Shown: positions 46,257-55,225, counted from the stretch's first letter. The stretch is 64,000 nt of DNA from an uncultured Saccharospirillaceae bacterium (GCA_947503895.1 CANNFT010000003.1:434001-498000); one strand, 5' to 3'. Notes: generated from the letters alone by a model not told the origin. Translations and numbers: made by a program.

Positions 46257-47294
46257 ATGGACATTGGTAAAACTACGATCTCATCGTCGGTATTAATTCC
46301 ACTGATGTCGTTTGCCGCGGAAAAAGGCTTCTCAATCAGGATGATTTGTGACGAGGCAGGTGTTGACTCAGATTTGTTTAGCGATGCAAATTCAAGAATC
46401 ACTTTGGAATCAACAGACCGCTTGTTGGAAACGATATCCGATCTAACGCAAGAGCCTCTATTAGCGATTAAAGTCGGGTATAGACTCGGTACGCGAAGTT
46501 GCAATTTATTGCAGCACTTGATGATAGTCTGTCCAAACTTGCAGGAATCCATCCGAAAGCATCAAGATTTTAATGTGCTGTTTACAGATGAACCGGCTCC
46601 GATACTGGTCGAAAACGACGAAGAAGGCATCCCCTTGGCGAGCCTGAAATATCCTATATTAAAATCACAACACGAGCGTGGTAGCGCACTGCGGACCTTA
46701 ATCAGTATATCTGCCCAGAAATACTGGCTCAGCTTCAAATGTGGTAAAGACTTTAAGCCTTATCGAATTTGCTTAGATATTCCTGAACCGACAATCGGAG
46801 GGGCCATCATTCGGCAATATCTGGGTGCAGAAGTGCGATTCAATCAGCCGGAAAATGCCATTCATTTTGAGCGACGGTTCTTGCACATACAAAGTCCTTA
46901 TTACAATCAGCACCTCATTGATCTCATGGAGAAAGAATCACTCGCATTAAAAATGATGCTAGATAGTCGTGGCCCTAGGGTGGCAAACAAGATCAGGAAA
47001 GCATTGAGAGAGGGACATTTAAGTTATCGTCTCAGTATTGAGCAGGCAGCGGACTACATCGGTGTGAGTGCTCGGACGCTAAACCGTTATCTGAGCAGTG
47101 AAGGCACAAATTTTAAAAACCTGTTGAATGAAGAGCGTATAGCGTTGGCTCATCGCTTATTGAGTGAAGGAAAAAACTGCCTCGAAGATATAGCCCAAGA
47201 AGTGGGCTACTCCAGTCGACGCTCATTTGATCGGGCATTTACGCTCACTGTGGGGTACAGTCCCGCGCAAGCTAGAAACCGCATCACTATATAA
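46257..47294 (+). CDS. AraC-family transcriptional regulator
   Basis: The 345-residue protein has an N-terminal sensing domain of the Arabinose_bd type (IPLMSFAAEKGFSIRMICDE, EPLLAIKVGYRLGTRSCNLL) and a C-terminal AraC DNA-binding pair: LSIEQAADYIGVSARTLNRY followed by CLEDIAQEVGYSSRRSFDRA and LTVGYSPAQARNR. It resembles the lipid- or carnitine-catabolism regulators of Pseudomonadales in domain layout. The two genes that follow on the same strand are a secreted unknown protein and a lipase, so control of exoenzymes is one possible role. The ATG follows AT-rich DNA without a clear ribosome binding site. Ligand is unknown. Confidence 0.92.
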   Translation: MDIGKTTISSSVLIPLMSFAAEKGFSIRMICDEAGVDSDLFSDANSRITLESTDRLLETISDLTQEPLLAIKVGYRLGTRSCNLLQHLMIVCPNLQESIRKHQDFNVLFTDEPAPILVENDEEGIPLASLKYPILKSQHERGSALRTLISISAQKYWLSFKCGKDFKPYRICLDIPEPTIGGAIIRQYLGAEVRFNQPENAIHFERRFLHIQSPYYNQHLIDLMEKESLALKMMLDSRGPRVANKIRKALREGHLSYRLSIEQAADYIGVSARTLNRYLSSEGTNFKNLLNEERIALAHRLLSEGKNCLEDIAQEVGYSSRRSFDRAFTLTVGYSPAQARNRITI

Positions 47295-47559
47295 AATCAG
47301 TACAAACGTACAAAAATATAGGTGGAGTTAGTTCTTAGATTAACACCTAAGTATTAACTCTGCCGTATTATCCATCTTAATGACTCAATCCCCTCCGCTT
47401 ATGACTCGTATTGACCGAGTCTGTCAACGAATGTCCTTTAAGGCCACTCCCTCACTGTAATACTGTGTTTTCGAAAGTGACCGGTGGTTCATTTATTGCC
47501 AATGTCAGTACTGAACTCGGTTTTAACAGTAGTAAATACTATCTTTTGAGTGCGTCATT

Positions 47560-48678
47560 ATGATGAGACCGATACCTTTTTTGGCGACCGTCAGTGTTGC
47601 GTTAATGGCGATCTACGGTGTCGTTTCTCTTTTTCAAATGAACCCGACAGTTAAATCAGTCCATTTTGATCAAACGGCTGAACCTCAGAGTATAGACAAT
47701 GGTGACTTGCCCCAGTCTTCAAATATTAATACCAAAGGCCACACGCAAAACCTAGAAGCCAATATGTTACAAGACAAAGCTTTTCAGCGTAGCGTTCAAA
47801 GCATCGCTGCGTCGTATGCAAAGCAATCGCGATTTCCAGCGTCCTCCATGCCTATTCCCGACCGTGAAGCATTGCAAAAATATATTCCTAACAAGAGCTT
47901 TGGGGCTTCTTTGCCTTATGAAGGTCCAAATGGTCAACCTTGGAGATTTGGATTAAAGACGAATAAATTTCGATATTTTCATGGTGAGCAGATTGAAATT
48001 TTTGTGCAATTGCAGGGTGACAGTCAACAGGTGAATGCGAATGTATCGGTCTCAGTTTTGGCTAACCGAGAAGTGATTCATGAAGCGGGCAAAGGTGTGC
48101 TGTCGAATGGTCAATTTATTACTCAAATAGATACAGGGAAAGTGGATACGAAAAATTGGCCGTCAGAAATACAAGTAATGGCGATTGCTGAAATGAACGG
48201 GGAGACCATGCAGGTAGTTGAAACGATTCGTTATGACGTTTCAATTGCGGATGTTAAATCTGTAGGAGAGGGTACGGTAGAAAACGAATATCTTGTTATT
48301 CCTGTATCGATTGACACTGAGAAAACAGGATACTTTCGCATTACTGGTGTTCTGTTTGGTGCAGAATCAGATAAGCCACTTATTAGCTTGGAGGGCAAGT
48401 CAAAGGTTCAGGGAAACAACAATACAATTCTATTGAAAGCCCACCGTGATGCATTGTTAGTAGGGGGAGAAGAAGGGCCTTATGTGTTAAAACATTTATG
48501 GGTTGAAAAAATGCCTGGCCCACCGGACTTTTCGGCGGCGTTCGGGCAAAGTCATGAATCGTCCTATCCTATTTCTAAGCATTCCTTTGATGAGTACAGT
48601 GCTGCATCCTATGAAGACCCTAGTGCTGAACGCAGCTTAGAGTTTTTAAATAAAGTCAGCGGTGAAGTGCACGACTAA
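47560..48678 (+). CDS. Secreted or anchored protein, DUF4785-like layout
   Basis: I do not firmly recognise this 372-residue protein. The N-terminus (IPFLATVSVALMAIYGVVSL) is a signal or anchor. A linker follows, then at least two beta-sandwich-like parts: FRYFHGEQIEIFVQLQGDSQ with VNANVSVSVLANREVIHE near 145-180, and EYLVIPVSIDTEKTGYFRIT near 240 with a FGAESDKPLISLEGKS strand. The last part has YVLKHLWVEKMPGPPDF. This order resembles the DUF4785 pattern known from Legionella and marine bacteria, but I cannot confirm it. It stands directly before the lipase gene (175-base gap, same strand). An accessory role for the lipase is inference. Confidence 0.6.
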   Translation: MMRPIPFLATVSVALMAIYGVVSLFQMNPTVKSVHFDQTAEPQSIDNGDLPQSSNINTKGHTQNLEANMLQDKAFQRSVQSIAASYAKQSRFPASSMPIPDREALQKYIPNKSFGASLPYEGPNGQPWRFGLKTNKFRYFHGEQIEIFVQLQGDSQQVNANVSVSVLANREVIHEAGKGVLSNGQFITQIDTGKVDTKNWPSEIQVMAIAEMNGETMQVVETIRYDVSIADVKSVGEGTVENEYLVIPVSIDTEKTGYFRITGVLFGAESDKPLISLEGKSKVQGNNNTILLKAHRDALLVGGEEGPYVLKHLWVEKMPGPPDFSAAFGQSHESSYPISKHSFDEYSAASYEDPSAERSLEFLNKVSGEVHD

Positions 48679-48853
48679 TTTTTTTAGAAATTCCTGCCAC
48701 GCCACTCATGTCTGTTGGTTTGGTAGAACCCGTCTTTTTGTAAAATCTGCTCTGACGGAGGATGCAAAAAGAAAGTGGTCAGTTGTTGCAAAATAACTGG
48801 CTAGTCTGCAATGACAATTCGTAAAGATATAACAATAAGAATACGGAGAAATC

Positions 48854-50035
48854 ATGAAAAAATTAAGCTCCCTGTTTGGGGCTCTCGCACTCAGTTTACC
48901 CATGATGTCAAACGCGCAACTAGCAGGTTACGATGTTCTGCTGGTTCACGGATTTCAAATGGGGCAACTGGCAAATAAACCTGCCAATGCCCAAGCTGTA
49001 TATGATGCAGCGGACAGCTACTGGTCTTCAAAGTATTGGGGTGGCAAAGCGGAAGGACATTTAGCTTGGGATTCAAGTGACCGACTGGAAGGTTCTAATG
49101 GCATTGCCGTTGAAGCCGCTTCTTGGTTAGCCCACTATGTGGCAAATGAAAACCGCTGCGTGACCGCAAACCCATGCGTATTAGTCACTCACTCTACCGG
49201 TGATTTAGTCGCTCGTCATTTGCTCGCTAACAAAGAAAGTTTGTTGGATGGTAAATTAACGGACGCTCAAATCGCAGATATAGAAGTGGTTGCAATACTG
49301 GATTTCGCCGGTGCTGGTGGTGGTACGGAACTCGCCTCAGCGGCTGTCAGTCTTTATAACGGAGCATCGTCTTCGATTAATGCCATTGATACTCTCATTA
49401 AGATGGTATCGGGTTGGTCATTAAAAGATACGATTAATCGTTGGGCTGGAGTAGACATCACGAATGTCGATAATCTGGGCGTAATGAATGACTTACAAGT
49501 ATCAACTGCGCGTTCGTACGGTACTAGCAGTGTAGCTGCTATTCCGCGCTTACGATTTGCTGGTACTGGTGAGTACTCTGGATATGGCTGGCTCACCAAT
49601 ATGGTGATGAAGGGGTCTGGCGATTCGACTGTACCCCTGCACAGTGCTTGTGGCGCAGCCAGCGCGGGTGCTTATGCATCTTGTGCTCAAAATGTCAGCA
49701 TTGAAGGAGAAAGTAAGTCAGTTTCAGGACCAAGTAATCTTTACGATTACCACTATCCGACGCTGATGGGTGAAGATGTGGATCACAGCCAAGCGGTTGG
49801 TAATACAACCGGTAAAGACTTGGTCTACCTCAGCACCGCTGGCGGTAATGTTGCAGGTATGGATACTTCGTTTAGTACTCATACAGACAAGAAAACCGTT
49901 AAGTTCGAAGTGACTTCTAAGAACTGGTGGAAAATCTGGACGTGGTGGGACACGAAGCATTATTACTACGAAAAAGTAGATGGTACTTCTAATCGCTCTA
50001 TGTCTGGAGTCGTGTTTGATACGCTGAATGGTTAG
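48854..50035 (+). CDS. Secreted lipase, alpha/beta hydrolase
   Basis: The 393-residue protein starts with a signal peptide (KLSSLFGALALSLPMMSNA). The lipase core follows: oxyanion His-Gly in VLLVHGFQMG (about 28-37), nucleophile Ser114 in CVLVTHSTGDLVARHLL (T-H-S-T-G rather than G-H-S-x-G), acidic residue in MKGSGDSTVPLHS near 257-268, and His in GEDVDHSQAVGN. Cysteine pairs in SACGAASAGAYASCAQ and RCVTANPC suggest disulfides in a secreted enzyme. The aromatic-rich C-terminus (NWWKIWTWWDTKHYYYE) is unusual. ACGGAGAAATC is a good ribosome binding site. It is closed by a strong terminator at 50068. The enzyme probably hydrolyses extracellular triglyceride or esters. Confidence 0.88.
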   Translation: MKKLSSLFGALALSLPMMSNAQLAGYDVLLVHGFQMGQLANKPANAQAVYDAADSYWSSKYWGGKAEGHLAWDSSDRLEGSNGIAVEAASWLAHYVANENRCVTANPCVLVTHSTGDLVARHLLANKESLLDGKLTDAQIADIEVVAILDFAGAGGGTELASAAVSLYNGASSSINAIDTLIKMVSGWSLKDTINRWAGVDITNVDNLGVMNDLQVSTARSYGTSSVAAIPRLRFAGTGEYSGYGWLTNMVMKGSGDSTVPLHSACGAASAGAYASCAQNVSIEGESKSVSGPSNLYDYHYPTLMGEDVDHSQAVGNTTGKDLVYLSTAGGNVAGMDTSFSTHTDKKTVKFEVTSKNWWKIWTWWDTKHYYYEKVDGTSNRSMSGVVFDTLNG

Positions 50036-50067
50036 TCTAATTTAGCCGTCATCGAACAGGATGAAAT

Positions 50068-50095
50068 AAAGGCACCGTTAGGTGCCTTTATTTTG
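50068..50095 (+). terminator. Intrinsic terminator of the lipase gene
   Basis: AAAGGCACC (50068-50076) pairs perfectly with GGTGCCTTT (50081-50089) around the four-base loop GTTA. It is followed by ATTTT. It lies 32 bases after the lipase stop. Confidence 0.9.
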
Positions 50096-50249
50096 TGTGC
50101 GGATTTTAAAAAGGAGGGATACCCATAAATGAACAACGTAAGGAAAAGTGATCTACTTCGCGATGTTTAGTGATGAAGCTTGCGCGACCATAAAAATCCA
50201 TTACATTCCCAAGCTCGAATAAAAATAATGACATGGTCGAGCTAATTGA

Positions 50250-50612
50250 ATGAAAAAACCGTTAGTCAATCTACTGGCAGGCATCACCCTATGCTCTCTT
50301 TTCGTTTTAAATCAGACAGTACAAGCGGAGAGTGCTCCCATTGAGCAGAAGAGCGACATTGATGTCTCTGCTTTAGCGACGCAGTACCATACCTCGATTA
50401 ATATTCTGAAAGACTACATTAGCAGTTATAACTTTAAATGCCCGCAGCCTTTAAAGCACCAGCAGTTAGTATGGCTTTTAACGGAAGGGCCTTATGACTC
50501 TGAATTAAAGGTAATGGTCGAAAGCGAGGAAATGTCGTTTCGTGATATCTATGTTGAGGCCCGAGCGTCCATTCCCTGCATGACAAAGGGGCAGGTTTCC
50601 AAGGCATATTAG
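50250..50612 (+). CDS. Small secreted hypothetical protein
   Basis: The 120-residue product begins with a signal peptide (KKPLVNLLAGITLCSLFVLNQTVQA). The mature part is about 93 residues, has two cysteines (in NFKCPQP and IPCMTKG) that can form a disulfide, and predicted helices near HTSINILKDYISS. I do not recognise a family. The ATG lies in an AATTGAATG context without a strong purine site. It is in the same direction as the lipase but behind a terminator, so it has its own promoter. Start and reality are supported by the signal peptide and disulfide-like pair. Confidence 0.65.
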   Translation: MKKPLVNLLAGITLCSLFVLNQTVQAESAPIEQKSDIDVSALATQYHTSINILKDYISSYNFKCPQPLKHQQLVWLLTEGPYDSELKVMVESEEMSFRDIYVEARASIPCMTKGQVSKAY

Positions 50613-50693
50613 TGAATTTTATTTTAAATATGATGCGTTTTCAGCGCTACGAGGTGCAAATGCAATTCCGCTATTTCCTGCAATTGATTATGA

Positions 50694-50816
50694 ATAATCG
50701 AACTAAGCAATCTTCAACATCAGCCTGCGGTGATCAGTAAAGGATATAAACTTAGTGACATTGATGACCTACGTGGAAATGTAGGCGTCTTTGATGAGGA
50801 AACACCTTTTCACTAA
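50694..50816 (+). pseudogene. Possible remnant of a periplasmic solute-binding protein
   Basis: A 40-codon open stretch lacks its own start. It ends with SKGYKLSDIDDLRGNVGVF and a TAA at 50814. This resembles the central part of family-3 solute-binding proteins (a lysine-rich strand, then S-x-x-D-L-x-G-x-x-V-G/A-x-F). An in-frame stop precedes it at 50691, and a neighbouring frame carries another 22 codons up to a TAA. A decayed copy is the simplest reading; an intact protein of this kind lies at 51312 on the other strand. Support is modest. Confidence 0.35.
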
Positions 50817-50827
50817 GCGGAGTCGCT

Positions 50828-51184
50828 ATGAAAAAACTACTGGAAGCATTTGCTCTGTTCGTACAGGAAAACCCTCGCTTCAGTCAATCAGACAGCAAGC
50901 AAGTGGCGGAGTATTTGCAAATGATTATGGACGCGGACCCTGAAAAAGTATTGCTTCGGCAAGCGCTGGAGTATTACGCCAATGATTACAATTGGCCATA
51001 CCAAATTCAAACACCGGATGGTATTCAGGTGAATGGAATGGATGTTGAGGAAGCGACAGGTATTGCAAAGCAAGCGCTTTATTCATCGGATTCACTGAAA
51101 AAAGAAATTTTGCACGTCATGGTTCAAGAAGGTAACACGACGGACTTTTGGCAACGTAAAATTGACATTAGAAAAGCGTCTTAA
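50828..51184 (+). CDS. Small hypothetical protein
   Basis: The 118-residue product is mainly helical and acidic. It starts MKKLLEAFALFVQENPRFSQ and contains LRQALEYYANDYNWPYQIQT near 43-62. No cysteines, signal peptide or known motif are visible. The start is well supported by GCGGAG six bases ahead of the ATG. It resembles small proteins of unknown function found next to envelope genes. A strong bidirectional terminator follows. I do not recognise a family. Confidence 0.65.
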   Translation: MKKLLEAFALFVQENPRFSQSDSKQVAEYLQMIMDADPEKVLLRQALEYYANDYNWPYQIQTPDGIQVNGMDVEEATGIAKQALYSSDSLKKEILHVMVQEGNTTDFWQRKIDIRKAS

Positions 51185-51226
51185 CGTTTATTATATTCAA
51201 AATATCTTGGGTTAATTAATCCTAGG

Positions 51227-51276
51227 AATTGAAACACTAAAAAAGAGCCTCTTGGCTCTTTTTTAGTGTTTCAATT
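51227..51276. terminator. Very strong bidirectional terminator, 23-bp perfect stem
   Basis: Bases 51227-51249 pair perfectly with 51254-51276 around the four-base loop TCTT. The stem contains A6 and T6 runs, so each strand gets a T-tract. It lies between convergent genes ending at 51184 and 51312 and serves both. Confidence 0.92.
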
Positions 51277-51311
51277 ATTTATTCGAGAAGATGAGTAGAG
51301 GATTGTGCTGG

Positions 51312-52052
51312 TTAAGGCAAATGTACTTGATATTTGTCTTTCAATGCGCCCACCGTGGAAGCGTTGCTTTTCATAAATTCATTAAGCTGTTTAATCACAT
51401 CAGGATGTTTCATTGTTGAAAGCAAGAAATTGTCGCGGGAGTGAGGCAAATCTTCCTTAAACTTGAGCAAATCTGGCTTACCCATGGTGTTGTTTAGGTA
51501 GTAGCGTGCGACCGTTACATTGAAATACGCGCCCTGAATCCTGCCTGATTCGGCCATTGAGATCAGAGCCTTCATGTCATTGGCTTCAAACAATTTCATG
51601 GTCCCTTTACTGATGTCATCCATGTACGTCCATGGGGTAAAGCCTCTTAGGGTGCCAATTGAATTGAAATTTTCAACGGTGAGGTTGCTGTTGCTTTTAG
51701 CGACCATAATGCCATCGATGAACTCTACAGTACTGTCACTGTAAGTGATATTTTTACCTTGCTTCATGTTTGAAGCCCATTTGGGGTTGTCTGGATATTT
51801 AAAATCCATGTTGCCGGATAAAAATTCGTTAAATAAACGTTTAACCGGTACCGGCTTATAGGTGAACGTATGCCCAGCGGCTTTACCAAAAGCATCGATT
51901 AAATCGCGGGCGTACCCTTTGTAAGATCCCCCTTGACCTTCATACAATGGGAAGTACTCAAGCGCCTCAACGCCGACTGTATAATTGCCAGCATTCACCA
52001 TGCCTGAAAGACTCAGCGAGATTGCAGCAATTCCTGACAGGATTCTCTTCAT
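51312..52052 (-). CDS. Periplasmic solute-binding protein (family 3)
   Basis: The 246-residue protein opens with a signal peptide (KRILSGIAAISLSLSGMVNA). The mature part has the family-3 binding-protein layout: YTVGVEALEYFPLYEGQG, then YKGYARDLIDAFGKAAGHTF, a MDFKYPDNPKWASNM hinge, TLRGFTPWTYMDDIS and YLNNTMGKPDLLKF. It lacks the usual arginine at the amino-acid carboxylate position in an obvious form, so a ligand other than a standard amino acid is possible. The gene follows a Tsx-like porin by nine bases on the same strand, so both should be co-expressed. No permease or ATPase lies nearby, so it may feed a sensor, or a remote transporter. Function is inferred. Confidence 0.85.
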   Translation of the reverse strand: MKRILSGIAAISLSLSGMVNAGNYTVGVEALEYFPLYEGQGGSYKGYARDLIDAFGKAAGHTFTYKPVPVKRLFNEFLSGNMDFKYPDNPKWASNMKQGKNITYSDSTVEFIDGIMVAKSNSNLTVENFNSIGTLRGFTPWTYMDDISKGTMKLFEANDMKALISMAESGRIQGAYFNVTVARYYLNNTMGKPDLLKFKEDLPHSRDNFLLSTMKHPDVIKQLNEFMKSNASTVGALKDKYQVHLP

Positions 52053-52061
52053 GGATATGTC

Positions 52062-52862
52062 CTATTTAAAGTGAACTTTCAGTAATAAATTTGGGTTGCT
52101 CTCGTTACTGTCATAGATGCCTTGGTCAGCGCCGTCAATATCGGAGTCGAAATTAAACTTGTTCGTCCAGTAAACGTATTCCACACCGACGTATGCCTGA
52201 TTCGTCCAACCAAAGAGGTCGCTCATATTCCATTTTAGCTGAGGTGTGAAATTCATCGAGGCGACTGTGTCGTTATTGTTAAAGTCTTTTCCTACTTCAG
52301 TGGCGTAATCCATAAAGCCATCAAATAGAAATTTTTGCCCGCCGACTTCAAATGGGAGTGCCCATGTAATGGTCAGTTGGGAAGAGTTTTCTTTGTCAGT
52401 GGAGTCGTTTTGTCGCATATATAGGTTGGTTTGGAAAAACATAAACCCTGGAATATTCCAGTCTAAACCAATGCCTACTAAGTAGTTGTCTGCTTGAGCC
52501 CCAACATCCACCATTTCCCACTGGGTCGCAATGAGCACATCTGCAATGGGTCCGCCTCCGATCGTTGACCCTGTGAGCTTACTTAGACTCAGTCTCGGCC
52601 CAATTTCAGCGTAGGTTTCCGTGCTGCCATCCGAAGCGCTGAGTCGATCCATAAAGAAGAAGTTATCGCCCCAGCTATGCCCACTGGCATGCTCAACGGT
52701 CATAACTGTGCGTTCCTCGTCTCCAATTTTATAATCACTGCCGGTGAGTAATGAAATGGAGACGTCGCTCCAAAGCATTTTGGCATGCGCTGAAAACGAC
52801 ATCAGGAGGGTGAATGTGATGAGAATGGTTTGTGCGATTCTGTTTAAAATAATAAACGGCAT
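52062..52862 (-). CDS. Tsx-like nucleoside-specific outer-membrane channel
   Basis: From ATG 52862 the product is 266 residues. A signal peptide (LNRIAQTILITFTLLMSFSAHA) precedes WSDVSISLLTGSDYKIGD, TVEHASGHSWGDNFFFMDR and YAEIGPRLSLSKLTG, then amphipathic strands with an end LLLKVHFK. These are the marks of the Tsx/OmpK channel family, which forms a narrow 12-stranded barrel for nucleosides. The longer frame begins with a TTG at 52877; GGAAG is placed better for the ATG. The gene is the first of a two-gene unit with a solute-binding protein. A nucleoside or related ligand is therefore reasonable, but the substrate is inferred. Confidence 0.85.
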   Translation of the reverse strand: MPFIILNRIAQTILITFTLLMSFSAHAKMLWSDVSISLLTGSDYKIGDEERTVMTVEHASGHSWGDNFFFMDRLSASDGSTETYAEIGPRLSLSKLTGSTIGGGPIADVLIATQWEMVDVGAQADNYLVGIGLDWNIPGFMFFQTNLYMRQNDSTDKENSSQLTITWALPFEVGGQKFLFDGFMDYATEVGKDFNNNDTVASMNFTPQLKWNMSDLFGWTNQAYVGVEYVYWTNKFNFDSDIDGADQGIYDSNESNPNLLLKVHFK

Positions 52863-52937
52863 AGGACGTGCTTCCAAATGACAAATTAAGTAGTTATAAG
52901 ACTAGTCATTTTTAAGCATCGTCCTAAGAATATATTT

Positions 52938-53384
52938 TTAGGATGGCAGCGTTACATATTCCAAAATAGACACAACTTGTTCAGGTGTTTCACATGTGGC
53001 CAATGCTGCCGCATCCACTTCTTTGAGTGGGTGAGTGAGGTCAGCGCTATGAATTACGATGAGGGATTTACCCAATGCAGCGGCATAACCGGCATCGAAT
53101 GCCGCATTCCACTGTTTATATTTATCACCAAAGCGCACAACGACTACATCCGCATCCGATATCAATTTTCGCGTACGAAGTGCGTTTATCTTCGAAGCTT
53201 TATGGTCTTTCCAAAATGCTGATGGCTCGTCCCCTAGTATTCGGGCACCGCAATCGTCACTGGAGGCATGGTCAGTGTTTGGCGCAGATAGGGCGATATC
53301 TAGTCCCTTATCTTTAATCTGCTGCGCAATGATATCGCGCCAATCTGTATGAATTTCGCCAGATAGGTATACGTTTAGCTTCAT
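52938..53384 (-). CDS. YtoQ family protein
   Basis: From ATG 53384 the product is 148 residues and starts MKLNVYLSGEIHTDWRDIIA, identical in layout to Bacillus subtilis YtoQ. It has SAPNTDHASSDDCGARILG, then KINALRTRKLISDADVVVVR and KYKQWNAAFDAGYAAALGK, and SADLTHPLKEVDAAA. The fold is related to nucleoside deoxyribosyltransferases (F-G-D and D-A-G-Y). The function is not known; a nucleotide-base role is suggested by the fold. An upstream ATG at 53426 adds a His-rich segment that is absent in the family, and GGAT is placed for 53384. Its position next to a Tsx-like channel fits nucleoside metabolism, as inference. Confidence 0.88.
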   Translation of the reverse strand: MKLNVYLSGEIHTDWRDIIAQQIKDKGLDIALSAPNTDHASSDDCGARILGDEPSAFWKDHKASKINALRTRKLISDADVVVVRFGDKYKQWNAAFDAGYAAALGKSLIVIHSADLTHPLKEVDAAALATCETPEQVVSILEYVTLPS

Positions 53385-53534
53385 GTTATATCCGTGTGTT
53401 TTGTCATGATGGTGATTGAATCCCAAAAACTAAATCAAGTTTAGCGGCTGAGATTTTGAGGCTTCTAGTGTTTTTTGGAATAGGGAGCTACATCGGCGAT
53501 GGCGCTTCGAAGACTTGACCTGCATAGATGGTGT

Positions 53535-55043
53535 TTATTCTATTTTTAACGCTTTTAAGTTGCTTTCTTTCCCTGAAAGCTCAATGGGAAGCGTGATGAT
53601 AAATGTCGTGCCGACATTTTCTTCGGATGTCACTTCAATATTGCCTTCTAACTTGTGTGTCACCAAATTATAAATGATGTGCATTCCGAGTCCAGTGCCG
53701 CCTTTTCCTCGTTTTGTCGTGAAGAACGGGTCAAACACTTGCCGTTGAATCTTTTCGCTCATCCCTTTGCCGTCATCTGAAAAACGAATTTGAATTTGGT
53801 GGCCCTTTGGCTCGACTTTGATTTTAATCGTGCCTTTATTTTCTGGCTCGTAGGCATGATTTAAAGCGTTCATAATTAAATTCGTAATGACTTGAGAATA
53901 AGCGCCCGGATAACTATTCAACATAATGTTATCAGGACATTCGATGATGACGGCTACTTGATATCGCTTCAAATTAGGCTTGAGGGTATAGACCGTCTCC
54001 TGAAGGTATTCTTTCAGTGGGAATGTACGCTGTTCATCATGGCTTTGATCGGCAGAAACTTGTTTGAAGCTGGCCATAAGGTCGCTGGCGCGTACAAGGT
54101 TTGCTGTCATTAGGTGTAAGCCATCTTCTGCCACGTCTAAAAATTCTTGCATTTCTGCTTTCGTCAGCGTGCCATTTTTGAATGCATGCTCAAGCTTTTT
54201 CATGGCATCCCATATATGACTGGAGCTGGTGCGTGCTACGCCCAAAGGTGTATTTATCTCATGAGAAATCCCTGCTACTAGGCTGCCTAATGACGCCATT
54301 TTTTCACTTTCAACGAGTTGGCTCTGAGTTTCCTGTAGTTCCAGTAAAGCACCTTCAGCTTTTTCTTTGGCGGAAGTGAGCGTTTTTTCATGAGTCATTT
54401 GACGTTGCTGCGCATCGTTAAATGTTTCGACTAAGGTTCCGACTTCATCATCACTGGCCCAATCAACCGGCTCGTGCTCGCCTGATGTCTGAAATTTTTC
54501 GATGGACAACATGATGGCTTGAATGGGTGTAATGACCCAGCGTCTGAACACTAAAAAAACCACAAAAAATATTGAAAGCAGTGCCAGCAATGCAACGGGT
54601 ATTCTGGTTAAAAGAATAAAAGCCAATCTTTGATCATCTAGGTCGACATCAAAAGAGGCAATGACGACGCCTATGTATTGATTTTCATAAATAATAGGTG
54701 AGCTGTGTAGTTCGCTGCTGTTTTCAGGGTGTGTGCATCCTTCTGGGGCACGCTCTTTTAAGTCGGCATCTGAAACCAGCTCAATGCAGATCAAATGAGG
54801 GTCTTGGCTATATTGAGCAAGATAAGTACGGAGAAAGTGGTGATCGAGGTTCCATGTGGGGATGGCAACAATTTTTGCAAGTTGATTGATTTGTTCATAC
54901 ACCTCTCTCACTTGGTTTTGCTTGAGAGTTCGTGCCTCAATGTAGGCAATGACGACACCATAGAGTAAACCGGCCAGTATCGTAAGTGGCAACGAAATGA
55001 GAAATAGCCGTTTAAGTAAGCTGTTTTTCGTTTTAACTGGCAT
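53535..55043 (-). CDS. Membrane sensor histidine kinase
   Basis: The 502-residue kinase has two membrane segments near 12-34 and 146-166 around a periplasmic sensor of about 110 residues (contains IPTWNLDHHF and ELVSDADLKE). HAMP (about 168-220) and a coiled coil follow. The H-box SLVAGISHEINTPLG gives phospho-acceptor His261. The ATPase domain has an N-box NLIMNALNHAYEPE, G1 FSDDGKGMSE, F-box FDPFFTTKRGKGGTGLG and the Gly-rich G2. No response regulator is adjacent on this strand; the nearest one lies about 10 kb away at 42599. Its signal is unknown. No ribosome binding site was scored. Confidence 0.93.
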   Translation of the reverse strand: MPVKTKNSLLKRLFLISLPLTILAGLLYGVVIAYIEARTLKQNQVREVYEQINQLAKIVAIPTWNLDHHFLRTYLAQYSQDPHLICIELVSDADLKERAPEGCTHPENSSELHSSPIIYENQYIGVVIASFDVDLDDQRLAFILLTRIPVALLALLSIFFVVFLVFRRWVITPIQAIMLSIEKFQTSGEHEPVDWASDDEVGTLVETFNDAQQRQMTHEKTLTSAKEKAEGALLELQETQSQLVESEKMASLGSLVAGISHEINTPLGVARTSSSHIWDAMKKLEHAFKNGTLTKAEMQEFLDVAEDGLHLMTANLVRASDLMASFKQVSADQSHDEQRTFPLKEYLQETVYTLKPNLKRYQVAVIIECPDNIMLNSYPGAYSQVITNLIMNALNHAYEPENKGTIKIKVEPKGHQIQIRFSDDGKGMSEKIQRQVFDPFFTTKRGKGGTGLGMHIIYNLVTHKLEGNIEVTSEENVGTTFIITLPIELSGKESNLKALKIE

Positions 55044-55225
55044 TCCCTAAATCCGGACCCGTTTGATGTATGGGTGTATGCCAGCTTTATGGCGGCAATA
55101 CAAGGCTTCTCCCACAAATGGGTTTACCTCAATCAATGAATCGACGCTCTTCGTAGGCTCTTGAATGGCATATTTGCCTTTTGGCGGCTCGAAGCAAAGC
55201 GTGATGATTTATAGTATAGATGGAC
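55044..55225. other. Intergenic region between histidine kinase and small ORF
   Basis: No gene is supported here. A 69-codon minus-strand frame starting in this gap (54908-55117) is a shadow of the kinase. The kinase promoter must lie here. I see no hairpin with a T-run. Confidence 0.4.
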
